The translations under genes and the position numbers were made by a program. The notes below the pieces were generated by a model. The model searched no databases. It was not told where the DNA came from and saw only the letters and a list, made by a program, of their open reading frames with translations. Shown piece after piece: positions 35,924 to 46,163 of a DNA stretch of 64,000 nt (positions within the stretch are counted from its first letter, which is position 1; every line of letters begins with the position of its first letter). Origin of the DNA: an uncultured Lachnospiraceae bacterium (GTDB taxonomy: Bacteria > Bacillota > Clostridia > Lachnospirales > Lachnospiraceae). The stretch lies in assembly GCA_946182825.1 (NCBI GenBank), contig CAMGZH010000013.1, positions 1-64,000 of the forward strand. The letters run 5' to 3'.

Positions 35924-36679
35924 ATGATGATTAAAAGAGTGGATGAGAATTCCATCACCTGCAGAATTTCAAAAGAAGAATTAGAAGAGATGGGTCTGGC
36001 ATTGGATGACCTGATCAGTAATAGAGAGAAAGCAAGAGGACTTCTGAAGGAGGTTCTTGAGGAGGCAAAGACCCGGGTTAATTTTTACGCAGACAGTAAT
36101 CAGCTGAATGTGCAGATGTCAGTTCTTCCTGACGGGGATGTGACTCTGACGATCTTTGATGATCAGAAGAGCGCCATTGCTGCCATGCTTCGTCAGTATA
36201 AGGAACTTTTACACCAGCAGATGGAGGATGATCCGGATTCCAATCTTCTGTCACCGGATCCTTCCCGTGATGGAGTTGAGGTTCCGCTGCCGGAGACTCT
36301 TTCCAAGAAGAACGGAAGCAGTATTCTGACCAAGTTAAACTCAGCCGAGACGAAGGAGCTGTTGGATCAGCTGGAGGATGATGATCCGGTGATGCTGCCT
36401 CTGACGATTTCTTTTGACAACCTTGAGGATGTGATGTCTCTATGCCGACAGATCAGCCCATGGAATCCCATGGCGAAGTCTGATCTGTATAAGTTCCAGG
36501 ACAGATACTATCTGTCCATTACCTTAACTGAACATAAGATTTCTATGGCAAGGTCGGTCTTTGCCCTGGCAGAGTATTCCGGTCGGGCAGAGAAGCGTTC
36601 CTATGTGCTTCCGTTTCTTCAGGAGCATGGGCGTCTTCTGTGTGCCGGTAATGCGCTTGAGGCCCTTGCCCGAATCTAG
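35924..36679 (+). CDS. MecA/NegC-type adaptor protein
   Basis: MIKRVDENSITCRISKEELEEMGLALDDLI N-terminus and C-terminal MecA-like fold. Confidence 0.85.
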   Translation: MMIKRVDENSITCRISKEELEEMGLALDDLISNREKARGLLKEVLEEAKTRVNFYADSNQLNVQMSVLPDGDVTLTIFDDQKSAIAAMLRQYKELLHQQMEDDPDSNLLSPDPSRDGVEVPLPETLSKKNGSSILTKLNSAETKELLDQLEDDDPVMLPLTISFDNLEDVMSLCRQISPWNPMAKSDLYKFQDRYYLSITLTEHKISMARSVFALAEYSGRAEKRSYVLPFLQEHGRLLCAGNALEALARI

Positions 36680-36682
36680 AAC

Positions 36683-36710
36683 AAAAGGACTGTGTAGACA
36701 GTCCTTTTTG
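36683..36710 (+). terminator. rho-independent terminator
   Basis: AAAAGGACTG-TGTA-GACAGTCCTTTTT. Confidence 0.8.
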
Positions 36711-36749
36711 TGTGCAATTTTATAAGGGTGAATTGATTTAACTCTTTAC

Positions 36750-36778
36750 TTGAAAAATATTCACAGATAGACTATAGT
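36750..36778 (+). promoter_or_regulatory. candidate leuB promoter
   Basis: TTGAAA 36750-36755, 17-bp spacer, TATAGT 36773-36778. Confidence 0.6.
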
Positions 36779-36811
36779 AAGTTCATATTCGATAGAAAGA
36801 AGGGCAGGTAA

Positions 36812-37906
36812 ATGGATTTTAAAGTTGGCGTTATTGCCGGTGACGGAATTGGACCAGAAGTAACAGATGAGGCCTGGAAGGTTTTAAGCAAGGTTGGAGA
36901 GAAGTTTGGCCATACCTTTCATAGAACGGATATTTTAATGGGCGGATGCTCCATTGATGCCACAGGGGAGCCTCTTACAGACGAAGCAATTGAGACTGCA
37001 AAGGCACAGGATGCTGTCCTTATGGGCAGTATCGGAGGTAATACATCTACCTCTCCATGGTATAAGCTTCCACCTCAGAAGCGTCCGGAGGCCGGACTTT
37101 TGAAGCTTCGTAAGTCACTCAATCTGTTTGCTAACTTGAGACCAGCATACCTGTACCCTCAGCTGAAGGAGGCCTGCCCTCTGAAGGAGGCTACGGCAGA
37201 GGCCGGATTTGATATGCTGATCATGCGTGAGCTTACCGGAGGACTCTACTTTGGAGCCAGGAAGACCCATGAAGTTAACGGTCTTATGACAGCAGAGGAT
37301 ACTCTGACCTATAACGAGGAGGAGATCCGTCGAATCGCAAAGCGAGGCTTTGATGTAGCTATGAAGAGAAGGAAGAAGGTCATTTCTGTGGATAAGGCCA
37401 ATGTTCTGGATTCTTCCCGTCTCTGGAGAAAGGTCGTAGAAGAGGTGGCAGCGGACTATCCTGAGGTGACACTGGAGCATATGCTTGTGGATAACTGTGC
37501 GATGCAGCTGGTAAAAGATCCGGCACAGTTTGATGTTGTCCTGACAGAGAATATGTTTGGTGACATTCTTTCCGATGAGGCTGCCATGATCACAGGTTCT
37601 CTTGGAATGCTTTCTTCTGCCAGCCTTAATGAGACGAAGTTCGGTCTCTATGAGCCAAGCGGCGGATCAGCACCGGATATTGCAGGAATGGATATTGCCA
37701 ATCCCATCGCAACCATTCTTTCTGCAGCTATGATGCTTCGTTACAGTTTCGATCTGGATGCAGAGGCAGATGCGATAGAAGAGGCAGTGCGTAAGACATT
37801 GGATGACGGAATCCGAACCGGTGACATTATGCCTAGAGAGGGCGAAGGCTCTGTGACGAAGGTGGGCTGCTCTGCTATGGGAGATGCCATCGTTGCCAGA
37901 TTATAA
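36812..37906 (+). CDS. leuB: 3-isopropylmalate dehydrogenase
   Basis: [52 protein letters not shown]. Confidence 0.95.
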   Translation: MDFKVGVIAGDGIGPEVTDEAWKVLSKVGEKFGHTFHRTDILMGGCSIDATGEPLTDEAIETAKAQDAVLMGSIGGNTSTSPWYKLPPQKRPEAGLLKLRKSLNLFANLRPAYLYPQLKEACPLKEATAEAGFDMLIMRELTGGLYFGARKTHEVNGLMTAEDTLTYNEEEIRRIAKRGFDVAMKRRKKVISVDKANVLDSSRLWRKVVEEVAADYPEVTLEHMLVDNCAMQLVKDPAQFDVVLTENMFGDILSDEAAMITGSLGMLSSASLNETKFGLYEPSGGSAPDIAGMDIANPIATILSAAMMLRYSFDLDAEADAIEEAVRKTLDDGIRTGDIMPREGEGSVTKVGCSAMGDAIVARL

Positions 37907-37932
37907 GAATGCATAAAGGAAGGAATAGAGAT

Positions 37933-39606
37933 ATGTTAAGCGATAATATGAAAAGCGGAATGCAGCAGGCTCCGGCAAGAAGCCTTTTGAATGCATTAGG
38001 ATATACAGAAGAAGAAGTAAAAAAGCCAATGGTAGGTATCGTTTGTTCCTACAATGAGATCGTACCGGGGCATATGAATCTGGATAAGATCGCAGAGGCT
38101 GTTAAAATGGGCGTTGCAGAGGCAGGGGGAACTCCTGTTATGTTCCCTGCTATAGCAGTGTGTGACGGAATTGCCATGGGACATATCGGAATGAAGTATT
38201 CCCTTGTGACCCGGGATCTGATTGCAGACTCTACCGAGTGTATGGCCATTGCTCATCAGTTTGATGCTCTTGTTATGATCCCCAACTGTGATAAGAATGT
38301 TCCGGGACTTCTGATGGCTGCAGCAAGAGTCAATGTTCCGACCGTATTTGTATCCGGCGGTCCTATGCTTGCAGGTCACATTCACGGTAAGAAGAGATCC
38401 CTTTCCTCCATGTTTGAGGCTGTTGGTGCCCATGCAGCCGGTAAGATGACAGAGGAAGAGGTATGCCATTTTGAGCAGAATGTATGTCCGACCTGCGGAA
38501 GTTGTTCCGGAATGTACACAGCCAACTCCATGAACTGTCTGACAGAGGCTCTGGGAATGGGTCTTCCGGGCAACGGAACCATCCCGGCTGTCTACTCTGC
38601 AAGACTTCGTCTGGCGAAGAAGGCAGGATACGCTGTTATGGATATGCTTAAGAAAAATATCCGTCCAAGGGATATCATTACCAAGGATTCCATCATGAAT
38701 GCGTTGACGGTTGATATGGCACTTGGATGTTCTACAAACTCCATGCTTCATTTACCGGCCATTGCGCATGAGATCGGTTTTGACTTTGATATCAGCTTTG
38801 CCAATCCGATCTCCGAGAAGACACCGAACCTCTGTCATCTCGCACCGGCAGGTCCGACCTACATGGAGGATCTGAATGAGGCCGGTGGTGTTTATGCGGT
38901 TATGAAGGAGCTGGATGATGCAGGACTTCTGAACAAGGATTGTATGACAGTAACCGGTAAGACCATCGGAGAAGCGATCAAGAACAGCGTCAACCTGAAT
39001 CCTGAGGTAATTCGTCCGCTGGACAACCCATACAGTAAGGAAGGTGGACTGGCCGTATTAAAGGGTAACCTGGCACCGGATGGATCTGTTGTCAAGAGAA
39101 GTGCTGTTGTCCCTGAGATGATGAAGCATTCCGGTCCGGCCCGTGTCTTTGATTGTGAGGAAGACGCTATTGCAGCCATCAAGGGTGGCAAGATCGTTGA
39201 AGGCGATGTCGTCGTGATCCGATATGAGGGACCGAAGGGTGGCCCGGGAATGCGGGAGATGCTCAATCCTACATCTGCCATTGCAGGAATGGGACTTGGC
39301 TCATCGGTTGCACTGATCACTGACGGACGTTTCTCCGGAGCAAGCCGTGGAGCATCCATTGGACATGTATCACCGGAGGCAGCCGTTGGCGGCCCTATCG
39401 CTTTCGTAGAAGAGGGCGATATCATTGATATTGATATCCCGTCCATGACCTTGAATCTTCAGGTCAGCGATGAGGAACTGGCAAAGCGTAAGGCAAAGTG
39501 GCAGCCGAGAGAGCCGAAGGTAACAACCGGTTACCTTAAGAGATACCAGGCTATGGTTACATCCGGTAACAGAGGAGCGATCCTTGAAGTTCCTGGTCAG
39601 CAATAA
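37933..39606 (+). CDS. ilvD: dihydroxy-acid dehydratase
   Basis: [72 protein letters not shown]. Confidence 0.96.
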   Translation: MLSDNMKSGMQQAPARSLLNALGYTEEEVKKPMVGIVCSYNEIVPGHMNLDKIAEAVKMGVAEAGGTPVMFPAIAVCDGIAMGHIGMKYSLVTRDLIADSTECMAIAHQFDALVMIPNCDKNVPGLLMAAARVNVPTVFVSGGPMLAGHIHGKKRSLSSMFEAVGAHAAGKMTEEEVCHFEQNVCPTCGSCSGMYTANSMNCLTEALGMGLPGNGTIPAVYSARLRLAKKAGYAVMDMLKKNIRPRDIITKDSIMNALTVDMALGCSTNSMLHLPAIAHEIGFDFDISFANPISEKTPNLCHLAPAGPTYMEDLNEAGGVYAVMKELDDAGLLNKDCMTVTGKTIGEAIKNSVNLNPEVIRPLDNPYSKEGGLAVLKGNLAPDGSVVKRSAVVPEMMKHSGPARVFDCEEDAIAAIKGGKIVEGDVVVIRYEGPKGGPGMREMLNPTSAIAGMGLGSSVALITDGRFSGASRGASIGHVSPEAAVGGPIAFVEEGDIIDIDIPSMTLNLQVSDEELAKRKAKWQPREPKVTTGYLKRYQAMVTSGNRGAILEVPGQQ

Positions 39607-39634
39607 GACAGTTTGATATAAGGAGGAGAAGGAC

Positions 39635-41332
39635 ATGCAGCTGACAGGAGCAGAAATTGTAATCAAATGTCTCTTGGAGCAGAAAGTAGATACCGTTTTT
39701 GGATACCCCGGTGGAGCGATCCTGAACGTATATGATGAACTTTATAAGCACAGCGATGAGATCCGCCATGTACTTACCAGTCATGAGCAGGGTGCCTCCC
39801 ATGCGGCAGACGGATATGCCAGAAGTACCGGCAAGGTGGGGGTTTGTTTTGCAACCAGCGGACCGGGAGCAACCAACCTTGTAACAGGAATTGCAACCGC
39901 ATATATGGATTCCGTTCCTATGGTGGCCATCACCTGTAATGTTACGGTTCCTCTCCTGGGTAAGGATTCCTTCCAGGAGGTGGATATTGCAGGCATTACC
40001 ATGCCGATCACAAAACATAACTTCATCGTTAAGGATGTAGACAAGCTGGCCCAGACTCTTCGACGGGCATTTAAGATCGCCAACACCGGTCGTCCGGGTC
40101 CGGTCCTTGTAGATATTACAAAGGATGTTACCGCTTCCCTCTGTGAATATGAAGAGGTGGTTATTCCAAAGATCCCGAGAAATGTGGAGAATATCACCCC
40201 TGCGGATCTAGAAACAGCAGCTTCCATGATCGCAGCGGCCAAAAAGCCATATATTTTCGTGGGCGGAGGCGCTGTGATCTCCGGAGCGACAGAGGAACTT
40301 AAGGAGCTGGCGGATACCATTGATGCGCCGGTGTGCGATTCTCTTATGGGTAAGGGTGCTTACGGCGGAGTCCTGCCACGTTATACCGGTATGCTTGGAA
40401 TGCACGGTACTAAGGTAAGTAATCTTGGCGTATCATCCTGTGATCTTCTGATTGCCATTGGAACAAGATTTTCCGATCGTGTCCTTGGTAATCCCAAGAC
40501 CTTCGCGAAGAATGCCAAAGTTCTTCAGATCGATGTAGATCCGGCAGAGATCAATAAGAACATTGTTGTGGATGCCCAGATCATCGGGGATGTAAGAGAA
40601 GTGCTGCGCCAGCTTTTACCAAAGTTGAAAAAGCAGGAGCATAAGGACTGGATGCGTTATATCGAAGGCCTTAAGGACAAATTCCCGACGATGATTCCAA
40701 AGGAAGGTCTGACCGGTCCGTTTGCCATTGATGCCATCTACCGTAAGACACAGGGAGATGCTCTGATTGTGACAGAAGTCGGTCAGCATCAGATGTGGGC
40801 AGCCCAGTACTATAATTTCAGCCGGCCGCGTCAGCTTCTGACCTCCGGTGGACTTGGAACCATGGGGTACGGGCTTGGAGCAGCCATTGGTGCGGCCGTG
40901 GGTAACCCGGGGAAAAAGGTCTTTAATATTGCCGGAGACGGTTGTTTCCGTATGAATATGAATGAGATCGCTACAGCAACACGGAATAAGCTTCCTATCG
41001 TAGAAGTGGTGCTGAACAACCACGTCCTTGGAATGGTTCGCCAGTGGCAGGATCTTTTCTATGGAAAGCGTTATTCCAACACCGTACTGGATGACGGTGT
41101 GGATTACGTTATGCTGGCACAGGCCATGGGAGCAAAGGGACTTCGTGCCACCAGTCAGGCAGAGTTTGAAGCATGTCTGGAGGAGGCAATGGAGACAGAA
41201 GGTCCGGTTCTGATTGATGTGATCGTTGGAAGTGATGATAAAGTATGGCCGATGGTTGCACCTGGAGCACCGATCAGTGACTGCTTTGACGATGTGGATC
41301 TTAGAGAGAAGAACAAAAAAGAGGACGACTAA
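39635..41332 (+). CDS. ilvB: acetolactate synthase large subunit
   Basis: TVFGYPGGAILNVYD, TSHEQGASHAADGYAR, GDGCFRMNMNEIATATR ThDP motif. Confidence 0.95.
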   Translation: MQLTGAEIVIKCLLEQKVDTVFGYPGGAILNVYDELYKHSDEIRHVLTSHEQGASHAADGYARSTGKVGVCFATSGPGATNLVTGIATAYMDSVPMVAITCNVTVPLLGKDSFQEVDIAGITMPITKHNFIVKDVDKLAQTLRRAFKIANTGRPGPVLVDITKDVTASLCEYEEVVIPKIPRNVENITPADLETAASMIAAAKKPYIFVGGGAVISGATEELKELADTIDAPVCDSLMGKGAYGGVLPRYTGMLGMHGTKVSNLGVSSCDLLIAIGTRFSDRVLGNPKTFAKNAKVLQIDVDPAEINKNIVVDAQIIGDVREVLRQLLPKLKKQEHKDWMRYIEGLKDKFPTMIPKEGLTGPFAIDAIYRKTQGDALIVTEVGQHQMWAAQYYNFSRPRQLLTSGGLGTMGYGLGAAIGAAVGNPGKKVFNIAGDGCFRMNMNEIATATRNKLPIVEVVLNNHVLGMVRQWQDLFYGKRYSNTVLDDGVDYVMLAQAMGAKGLRATSQAEFEACLEEAMETEGPVLIDVIVGSDDKVWPMVAPGAPISDCFDDVDLREKNKKEDD

Positions 41333-41369
41333 CGCGTCAATACGTTAAAGTGTGTTTGTAAAAAAACAA

Positions 41370-41384
41370 TATTTTCTGAAATTT
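41370..41384. promoter_or_regulatory. CodY-box-like sequence upstream of serC
   Basis: TATTTTCTGAAATTT matches AATTTTCWGAAAATT at 13/15 positions. Confidence 0.45.
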
Positions 41385-41416
41385 GGGCAGATTTTATCTT
41401 TTAAATCTGCCCAAAT
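41381..41416. repeat. 14-bp perfect inverted repeat
   Basis: ATTTGGGCAGATTT-tatctttt-AAATCTGCCCAAAT; no T-run follows. Confidence 0.85.
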
Positions 41417-41546
41417 ATGGTAATATAGGTAAGGTGATTGTCGGGGGCGGACGCGTGGACGCGACCGGCGGACAATCAAAGCGTTTTCATCAGGAAAAGG
41501 AAGGCGCAAAAAGAAACTCAACATATAAGATACAGGAGGAAAACAG

Positions 41547-42629
41547 ATGTCTAGAGTGTACAACTTTTCAGCAGGTCCAGCTGTTCTGCCGGAGGAAGTT
41601 CTGAAGGAAGCAGCAGCAGATATGATGGATTACAAGGGCTGTGGAATGTCGGTTATGGAGATGTCGCATCGTTCGAAGATGTTTGACGACATTATTAAGG
41701 AAGCAGAAGCAGACATTCGTTCGCTGATGAACATTCCGGACAATTATAAGGTATTATTCCTTCAGGGTGGTGCCAGCCAGCAGTTCTCAGCTGTACCAAT
41801 GAATCTTATGAAGAATAAGAAGGCCGGCTACATTGTAACAGGTCAGTGGGCGAAGAAGGCTGCGCAGGAGGCAAAGCGCTATGGTGAGGTTGTAGAGCTT
41901 GCTTCTTCTGCAGACAAGACCTTCTCTTATATTCCAGATTGTTCTGACCTTGCGATCACAGATGATCTTGACTATGTATATATCTGTGAGAACAATACCA
42001 TCTACGGAACACATTACCATGAGCTTCCGAATACAAAGGGTGTTGACCTTGTATCCGACGTATCATCCTGCTTCTTATCTGAGCCGATCGATGTCAGCAA
42101 GTATGCTGTTGTATACGGTGGCGTTCAGAAGAACGTGGGACCGGCAGGTCTTGTAATTGCCATTATCCGTGAGGATCTGATTACAGATGATGTGCTTGAG
42201 GGAACTCCTACCATGCTGAAGTGGAAGACACAGGCAGATAACGATTCCTTATACAACACACCGAACTGCTGGGCAATCTATATCTGCGGTCTTGTGTTCA
42301 AGTGGCTCCTTAAGAATGGTGGACTTGAGGCAATGAAGAAGCGCAATGAGGAGAAGGCAGCCGTTCTGTATGATTTCCTTGACCAGAGCAAGTTGTTTAA
42401 GGGAACCGTTGAGCCGGCTTCCCGTTCTCTTATGAACGTTCCTTTCGTAACAGGGGATGCAGACCTTGATGCCAAGTTTGTAGCTGAGGCTAAGGCAGCA
42501 GGCTTTGAGAACCTTAAGGGACACAGAACAGTAGGTGGTATGAGAGCTTCCATCTATAACGCTATGCCAAAGGAAGGCGTAGAGAAGCTGGTTGCATTCA
42601 TGGCAGAGTTTGAGAAGAAGAACAGCTAA
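41547..42629 (+). CDS. serC: phosphoserine aminotransferase
   Basis: SRVYNFSAGPAVLPEEVL, FLQGGASQQFSAVPMN, YGGVQKNVGPAGLVI. Confidence 0.97.
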   Translation: MSRVYNFSAGPAVLPEEVLKEAAADMMDYKGCGMSVMEMSHRSKMFDDIIKEAEADIRSLMNIPDNYKVLFLQGGASQQFSAVPMNLMKNKKAGYIVTGQWAKKAAQEAKRYGEVVELASSADKTFSYIPDCSDLAITDDLDYVYICENNTIYGTHYHELPNTKGVDLVSDVSSCFLSEPIDVSKYAVVYGGVQKNVGPAGLVIAIIREDLITDDVLEGTPTMLKWKTQADNDSLYNTPNCWAIYICGLVFKWLLKNGGLEAMKKRNEEKAAVLYDFLDQSKLFKGTVEPASRSLMNVPFVTGDADLDAKFVAEAKAAGFENLKGHRTVGGMRASIYNAMPKEGVEKLVAFMAEFEKKNS

Positions 42630-42680
42630 GAATCGCTGAAAGAGGCCGTTTGAAGGCCCATGGAAAAAGGAGAAAGATAC

Positions 42681-43844
42681 ATGTTTACATATAATACATT
42701 AAATGCCATCAGTCCGAAGGGGCTGGTGCGCTTCACCACAAATTTTAAGGCTACCGAGGAAGTGAATGATGCGGATGCGATCCTGGTTCGTTCTGCCAAG
42801 ATGCATGATATGGCCTTTTCTGACAGACTTGCCTGCATTGCAAGAGCCGGTGCCGGTGTTAACAACATTCCACTGGATGAATGTGCCAAGCAGGGTATTG
42901 TCGTATTCAATACTCCGGGTGCTAACAGTAATGCGGTCAAGGAGATGGTCTTTGCAGGAATGCTCCTTGCAAGCCGTGATATCATCGGTGGTAACAAGTG
43001 GGTAGAGGAGAATAAGGACAACGAGAATGTCGGAAAGGATATGGAGAAGGCAAAGAAGAGCTTTGCCGGAACAGAGCTTGCAGGCAAGAAGCTTGGTGTG
43101 ATTGGTCTTGGTGCGATCGGTGTCAAGGTTGCGAACGCTGCCACACACTTCGGAATGGAAGTTTATGGATATGATCCGTATATTTCTGTAAATGCAGCAT
43201 GGAACCTTTCCCGTTCTGTTAAGCATGTGACCAATGTGGATGATATTTATCGTGAGTGTGATTTTATCACTGTTCATGTACCTCTTCTTGATTCTACCAG
43301 GGAGATGATCAACACAGCTGCCATCAACCAGATGAAGAAGGGCGTTATCATCTTAAACTTCGCCCGTGATCTCCTTGTAGATGAGAAGGCTGTTGTAGCC
43401 GGAATCGAATCCGGTAAGGTGCGCCATTATGTAACCGATTTCCCGAATCCTGTAACAGCAGGTGTTGAGGGTGTTATTGCGACACCTCACCTTGGAGCTT
43501 CTACCGAGGAGGCTGAGGAGAACTGTGCAGAGATGGCTGTGGATGAGATTATGGATTATATGGAGAACGGTAACATTACTCACTCCGTGAACTATCCGGA
43601 TTGTAACATGGGTGTCTGCAATGCAGCGGGACGTCTTGCAATCCTTCACTTCAATAAGAGCGGACTGATCGCGAAGTACACCACCATTTTAGGTGATGCC
43701 AATATCAATGTAGCAGATATGACCAATAAGAGCCGCGGTGAGTATGCATATGCACTCCTTGATGTGGATTCACCGGTTGCAGCTGATGTTGTAGAGAAGC
43801 TGACAGCAGTAGACGGCGTGATCCGTGTAAGAATCGTTAAATAA
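42681..43844 (+). CDS. serA: D-3-phosphoglycerate dehydrogenase with C-terminal ACT-like domain
   Basis: ARAGAGVNNIPLDEC, LGVIGLGAIGVKVANAA, VPLLDSTREMI, ATPHLGASTEEAEENCA. Confidence 0.95.
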   Translation: MFTYNTLNAISPKGLVRFTTNFKATEEVNDADAILVRSAKMHDMAFSDRLACIARAGAGVNNIPLDECAKQGIVVFNTPGANSNAVKEMVFAGMLLASRDIIGGNKWVEENKDNENVGKDMEKAKKSFAGTELAGKKLGVIGLGAIGVKVANAATHFGMEVYGYDPYISVNAAWNLSRSVKHVTNVDDIYRECDFITVHVPLLDSTREMINTAAINQMKKGVIILNFARDLLVDEKAVVAGIESGKVRHYVTDFPNPVTAGVEGVIATPHLGASTEEAEENCAEMAVDEIMDYMENGNITHSVNYPDCNMGVCNAAGRLAILHFNKSGLIAKYTTILGDANINVADMTNKSRGEYAYALLDVDSPVAADVVEKLTAVDGVIRVRIVK

Positions 43845-43876
43845 GTAGGGGCATAAACCTATAGAAAGAAGCAGTT

Positions 43877-45118
43877 ATGGCAACCATTAGACCTTTTGCA
43901 GCAATTCGTCCAAGGGAAGATATGGCCCGGACCATTGCAGCACTTCCATACGATGTATATAACAGAGCAGAGGCAACCGAGCATGTTCGTAAGTTCCCTC
44001 ACTCCTTCCTGGCGGTTGACCGGGCGGAGACAGCTTTTGATTCGGATGTAAGCGAGTATGACCCCCGTGTCTACCAGAGAGCCCATGATCTTCTCTGGGA
44101 ATGGGTGGAGGATGGCTCCTTTGTCCGGGATGATGCACCGTATTATTATATTTATGAACTGAATATGAATGGTCGTGCGCAGACGGGAATCGTTGCTTGT
44201 GCAAGCATAGATGACTATGAGCAGGGCGTAATCAAAAAGCACGAGAACACCCGTGCAGAAAAGGAGAAGGATCGTATTGCTCATGTTGATACGACCAATG
44301 CCCAGACGGGACCGATTTTCCTTGCGTATCGCCGTAACAGTGATATCACAGGAATTGTTACCAAGACCAAGCATACGGCACCGGTGTATGATTTCACCAC
44401 GCTGGACGGTATCTCTCACCGTGTATGGATCGTAAAGAAGCCGGAGGATATTGCAGTCATTGCCAATGCGTTCTCCGGAATCGACTCCATCTATATTGCT
44501 GATGGTCATCACAGGGCGGCATCCGCTGTGAAAGTGGGACAGAAGCGAAGAGCGGAGCATCCGGGTTATACGGGAGAGGAGGAGTTTAACTATTTCCTTT
44601 CGGTTCTTTTTCCGGATGAAGAGCTTAAGATCATGGATTATAACCGTGTGATCAGGGATCTGAATGGATTGACTTCTATGGAACTCTTAAATAAGGTCAA
44701 GTCTGTTGCAGATCTTCGTCGCCAGGGAAGAGCACCGATCCGTCCGGAGTTTAAGGGTGGTTTTTCCATGTATTTAGACGATACCTGGTACAATTTTGCT
44801 TTTAAAAGCGAGGTTCGCTCCGACGATCCGGTGGCGGGTCTTGATGTTTCGATCCTGCAGGATCAGATTCTTGCACCGGTGCTTGGCATTAAGGATCCTA
44901 AGACGGATGAGCGTATTGACTTTGTTGGTGGAATCCGGGGATTAAAGGAGCTGGAGAAGCGCTGCAGAACCGATGCGGTTGTAGCTTTTGCCATGTACCC
45001 TACATCCATAGCAGAACTGTTTGCTGTGGCGGATGCCGGCAGGCTGATGCCGCCGAAGTCCACCTGGTTTGAGCCGAAGCTTCGAAGTGGACTTTTTATA
45101 CATGAATTGGATCGATAA
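43877..45118 (+). CDS. DUF1015 family protein
   Basis: IRPFAAIRPREDMARTIAALPYDVYNR, YIADGHHRAASAV; directly downstream of serA. Confidence 0.92.
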   Translation: MATIRPFAAIRPREDMARTIAALPYDVYNRAEATEHVRKFPHSFLAVDRAETAFDSDVSEYDPRVYQRAHDLLWEWVEDGSFVRDDAPYYYIYELNMNGRAQTGIVACASIDDYEQGVIKKHENTRAEKEKDRIAHVDTTNAQTGPIFLAYRRNSDITGIVTKTKHTAPVYDFTTLDGISHRVWIVKKPEDIAVIANAFSGIDSIYIADGHHRAASAVKVGQKRRAEHPGYTGEEEFNYFLSVLFPDEELKIMDYNRVIRDLNGLTSMELLNKVKSVADLRRQGRAPIRPEFKGGFSMYLDDTWYNFAFKSEVRSDDPVAGLDVSILQDQILAPVLGIKDPKTDERIDFVGGIRGLKELEKRCRTDAVVAFAMYPTSIAELFAVADAGRLMPPKSTWFEPKLRSGLFIHELDR

Positions 45119-45122
45119 GATT

Positions 45123-45168
45123 AAAAGGGCCTTGCTTAGATGATTGCATCATCTAAGCAAGGCCTTTT
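45123..45168 (+). terminator. strong rho-independent terminator
   Basis: AAGGGCCTTGCTTAGATGATtgcATCATCTAAGCAAGGCCTTTT long perfect hairpin. Confidence 0.85.
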
Positions 45169-45321
45169 CCTGTATAACCTTTGTTTTTTGGTTAAAAACA
45201 CAGTACGTTTCAACTGAGTAATCGGAGAAAATGTGTTCCAACGGCTTATAGAATTCAAAGAGAAAGTCTGCTATGATAGAAACGCTGTAAGTGAATAAAA
45301 GCGGCAGAAAGGTTATGAAGC

Positions 45322-46158
45322 ATGGAATTAAATATAAAAGAAGGTGTACTGAAGGCCTGGCTGGAAAAATTCCTCTCCGGAGGTCTTGATTTTGTGGCCA
45401 GTGTGATCCTGGCCTTTGTGGTCTATTTCATTGGAGTGAGGATCTGGCGGATGCTTCGCCGACTGGCTCTTAGGGGGATGGAACACCGGCAGGTGGACAA
45501 GGGAGTCTGCCAGTTTGTGGACGGGATTCTTAAGGTCATCGGATATGTGGTGATCGGAGCAGTGATTCTGAATCTTTTCGGCGTGCAGACAAGTTCTGTT
45601 GCAGCAGGTGTAGCATCCCTTGGACTTACAGCAGGATTGGCTCTGCAGGGAGCACTGGCCAACTTCGCAGGAGGGGTTTTGATCCTGCTTCTTAAGCCCT
45701 TTCGGGTAGGAGATTACATTATTGAGGATACCCATCGCAACGAGGGAACTGTATCTTCTATTTCTATTTTTTACACAAGACTTCGTACCATTGAGAATAA
45801 GATCGTAGTGGTTCCCAATGGAGTTTTGGCTAATTCCTCTCTTACCAATGTGACCACAGCGGATCAGAGAATGATCAATCAGACCTTCTCCATTGGTTAT
45901 GAGGATGATATAAAAAAAGCGAAAGAGATCCTCCTGAACCTTGGAAAGAGCGTGCCGGAATTAAAGCAGGGCACCGAGGTGAAGGTCTTCGTAAGAGAAC
46001 TGGCGGCATCCTCTGTGAATCTGGGGCTTCAGCTCTGGGTTCCCATGGAGGATTACTGGACGGTGCTCTGGAGGCTGAACGAAGAGGTGAAGCTTGCGTT
46101 TGATTCCGAAGGAATAACCATTCCATATCAACAGATCGACGTACATACAAAGGAGTAA
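45322..46158 (+). CDS. MscS-family mechanosensitive ion channel
   Basis: TMs plus GLALQGALANFAGGVLILLLKPFRVGDYI. Confidence 0.93.
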   Translation: MELNIKEGVLKAWLEKFLSGGLDFVASVILAFVVYFIGVRIWRMLRRLALRGMEHRQVDKGVCQFVDGILKVIGYVVIGAVILNLFGVQTSSVAAGVASLGLTAGLALQGALANFAGGVLILLLKPFRVGDYIIEDTHRNEGTVSSISIFYTRLRTIENKIVVVPNGVLANSSLTNVTTADQRMINQTFSIGYEDDIKKAKEILLNLGKSVPELKQGTEVKVFVRELAASSVNLGLQLWVPMEDYWTVLWRLNEEVKLAFDSEGITIPYQQIDVHTKE

Positions 46159-46163
46159 AATAT

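Noticed and set aside
41381-41416. Intrinsic terminator for ilvB
   Set aside because: Perfect hairpin but followed by ATGGTAATAT rather than a T-run; more likely an operator or RNA structure.
41333-41546. T-box leader upstream of serC
   Set aside because: Region is short, lacks a terminator with T-run, and GTGGACGCG only weakly resembles the AGGGTGGNACCGCG T-box sequence.
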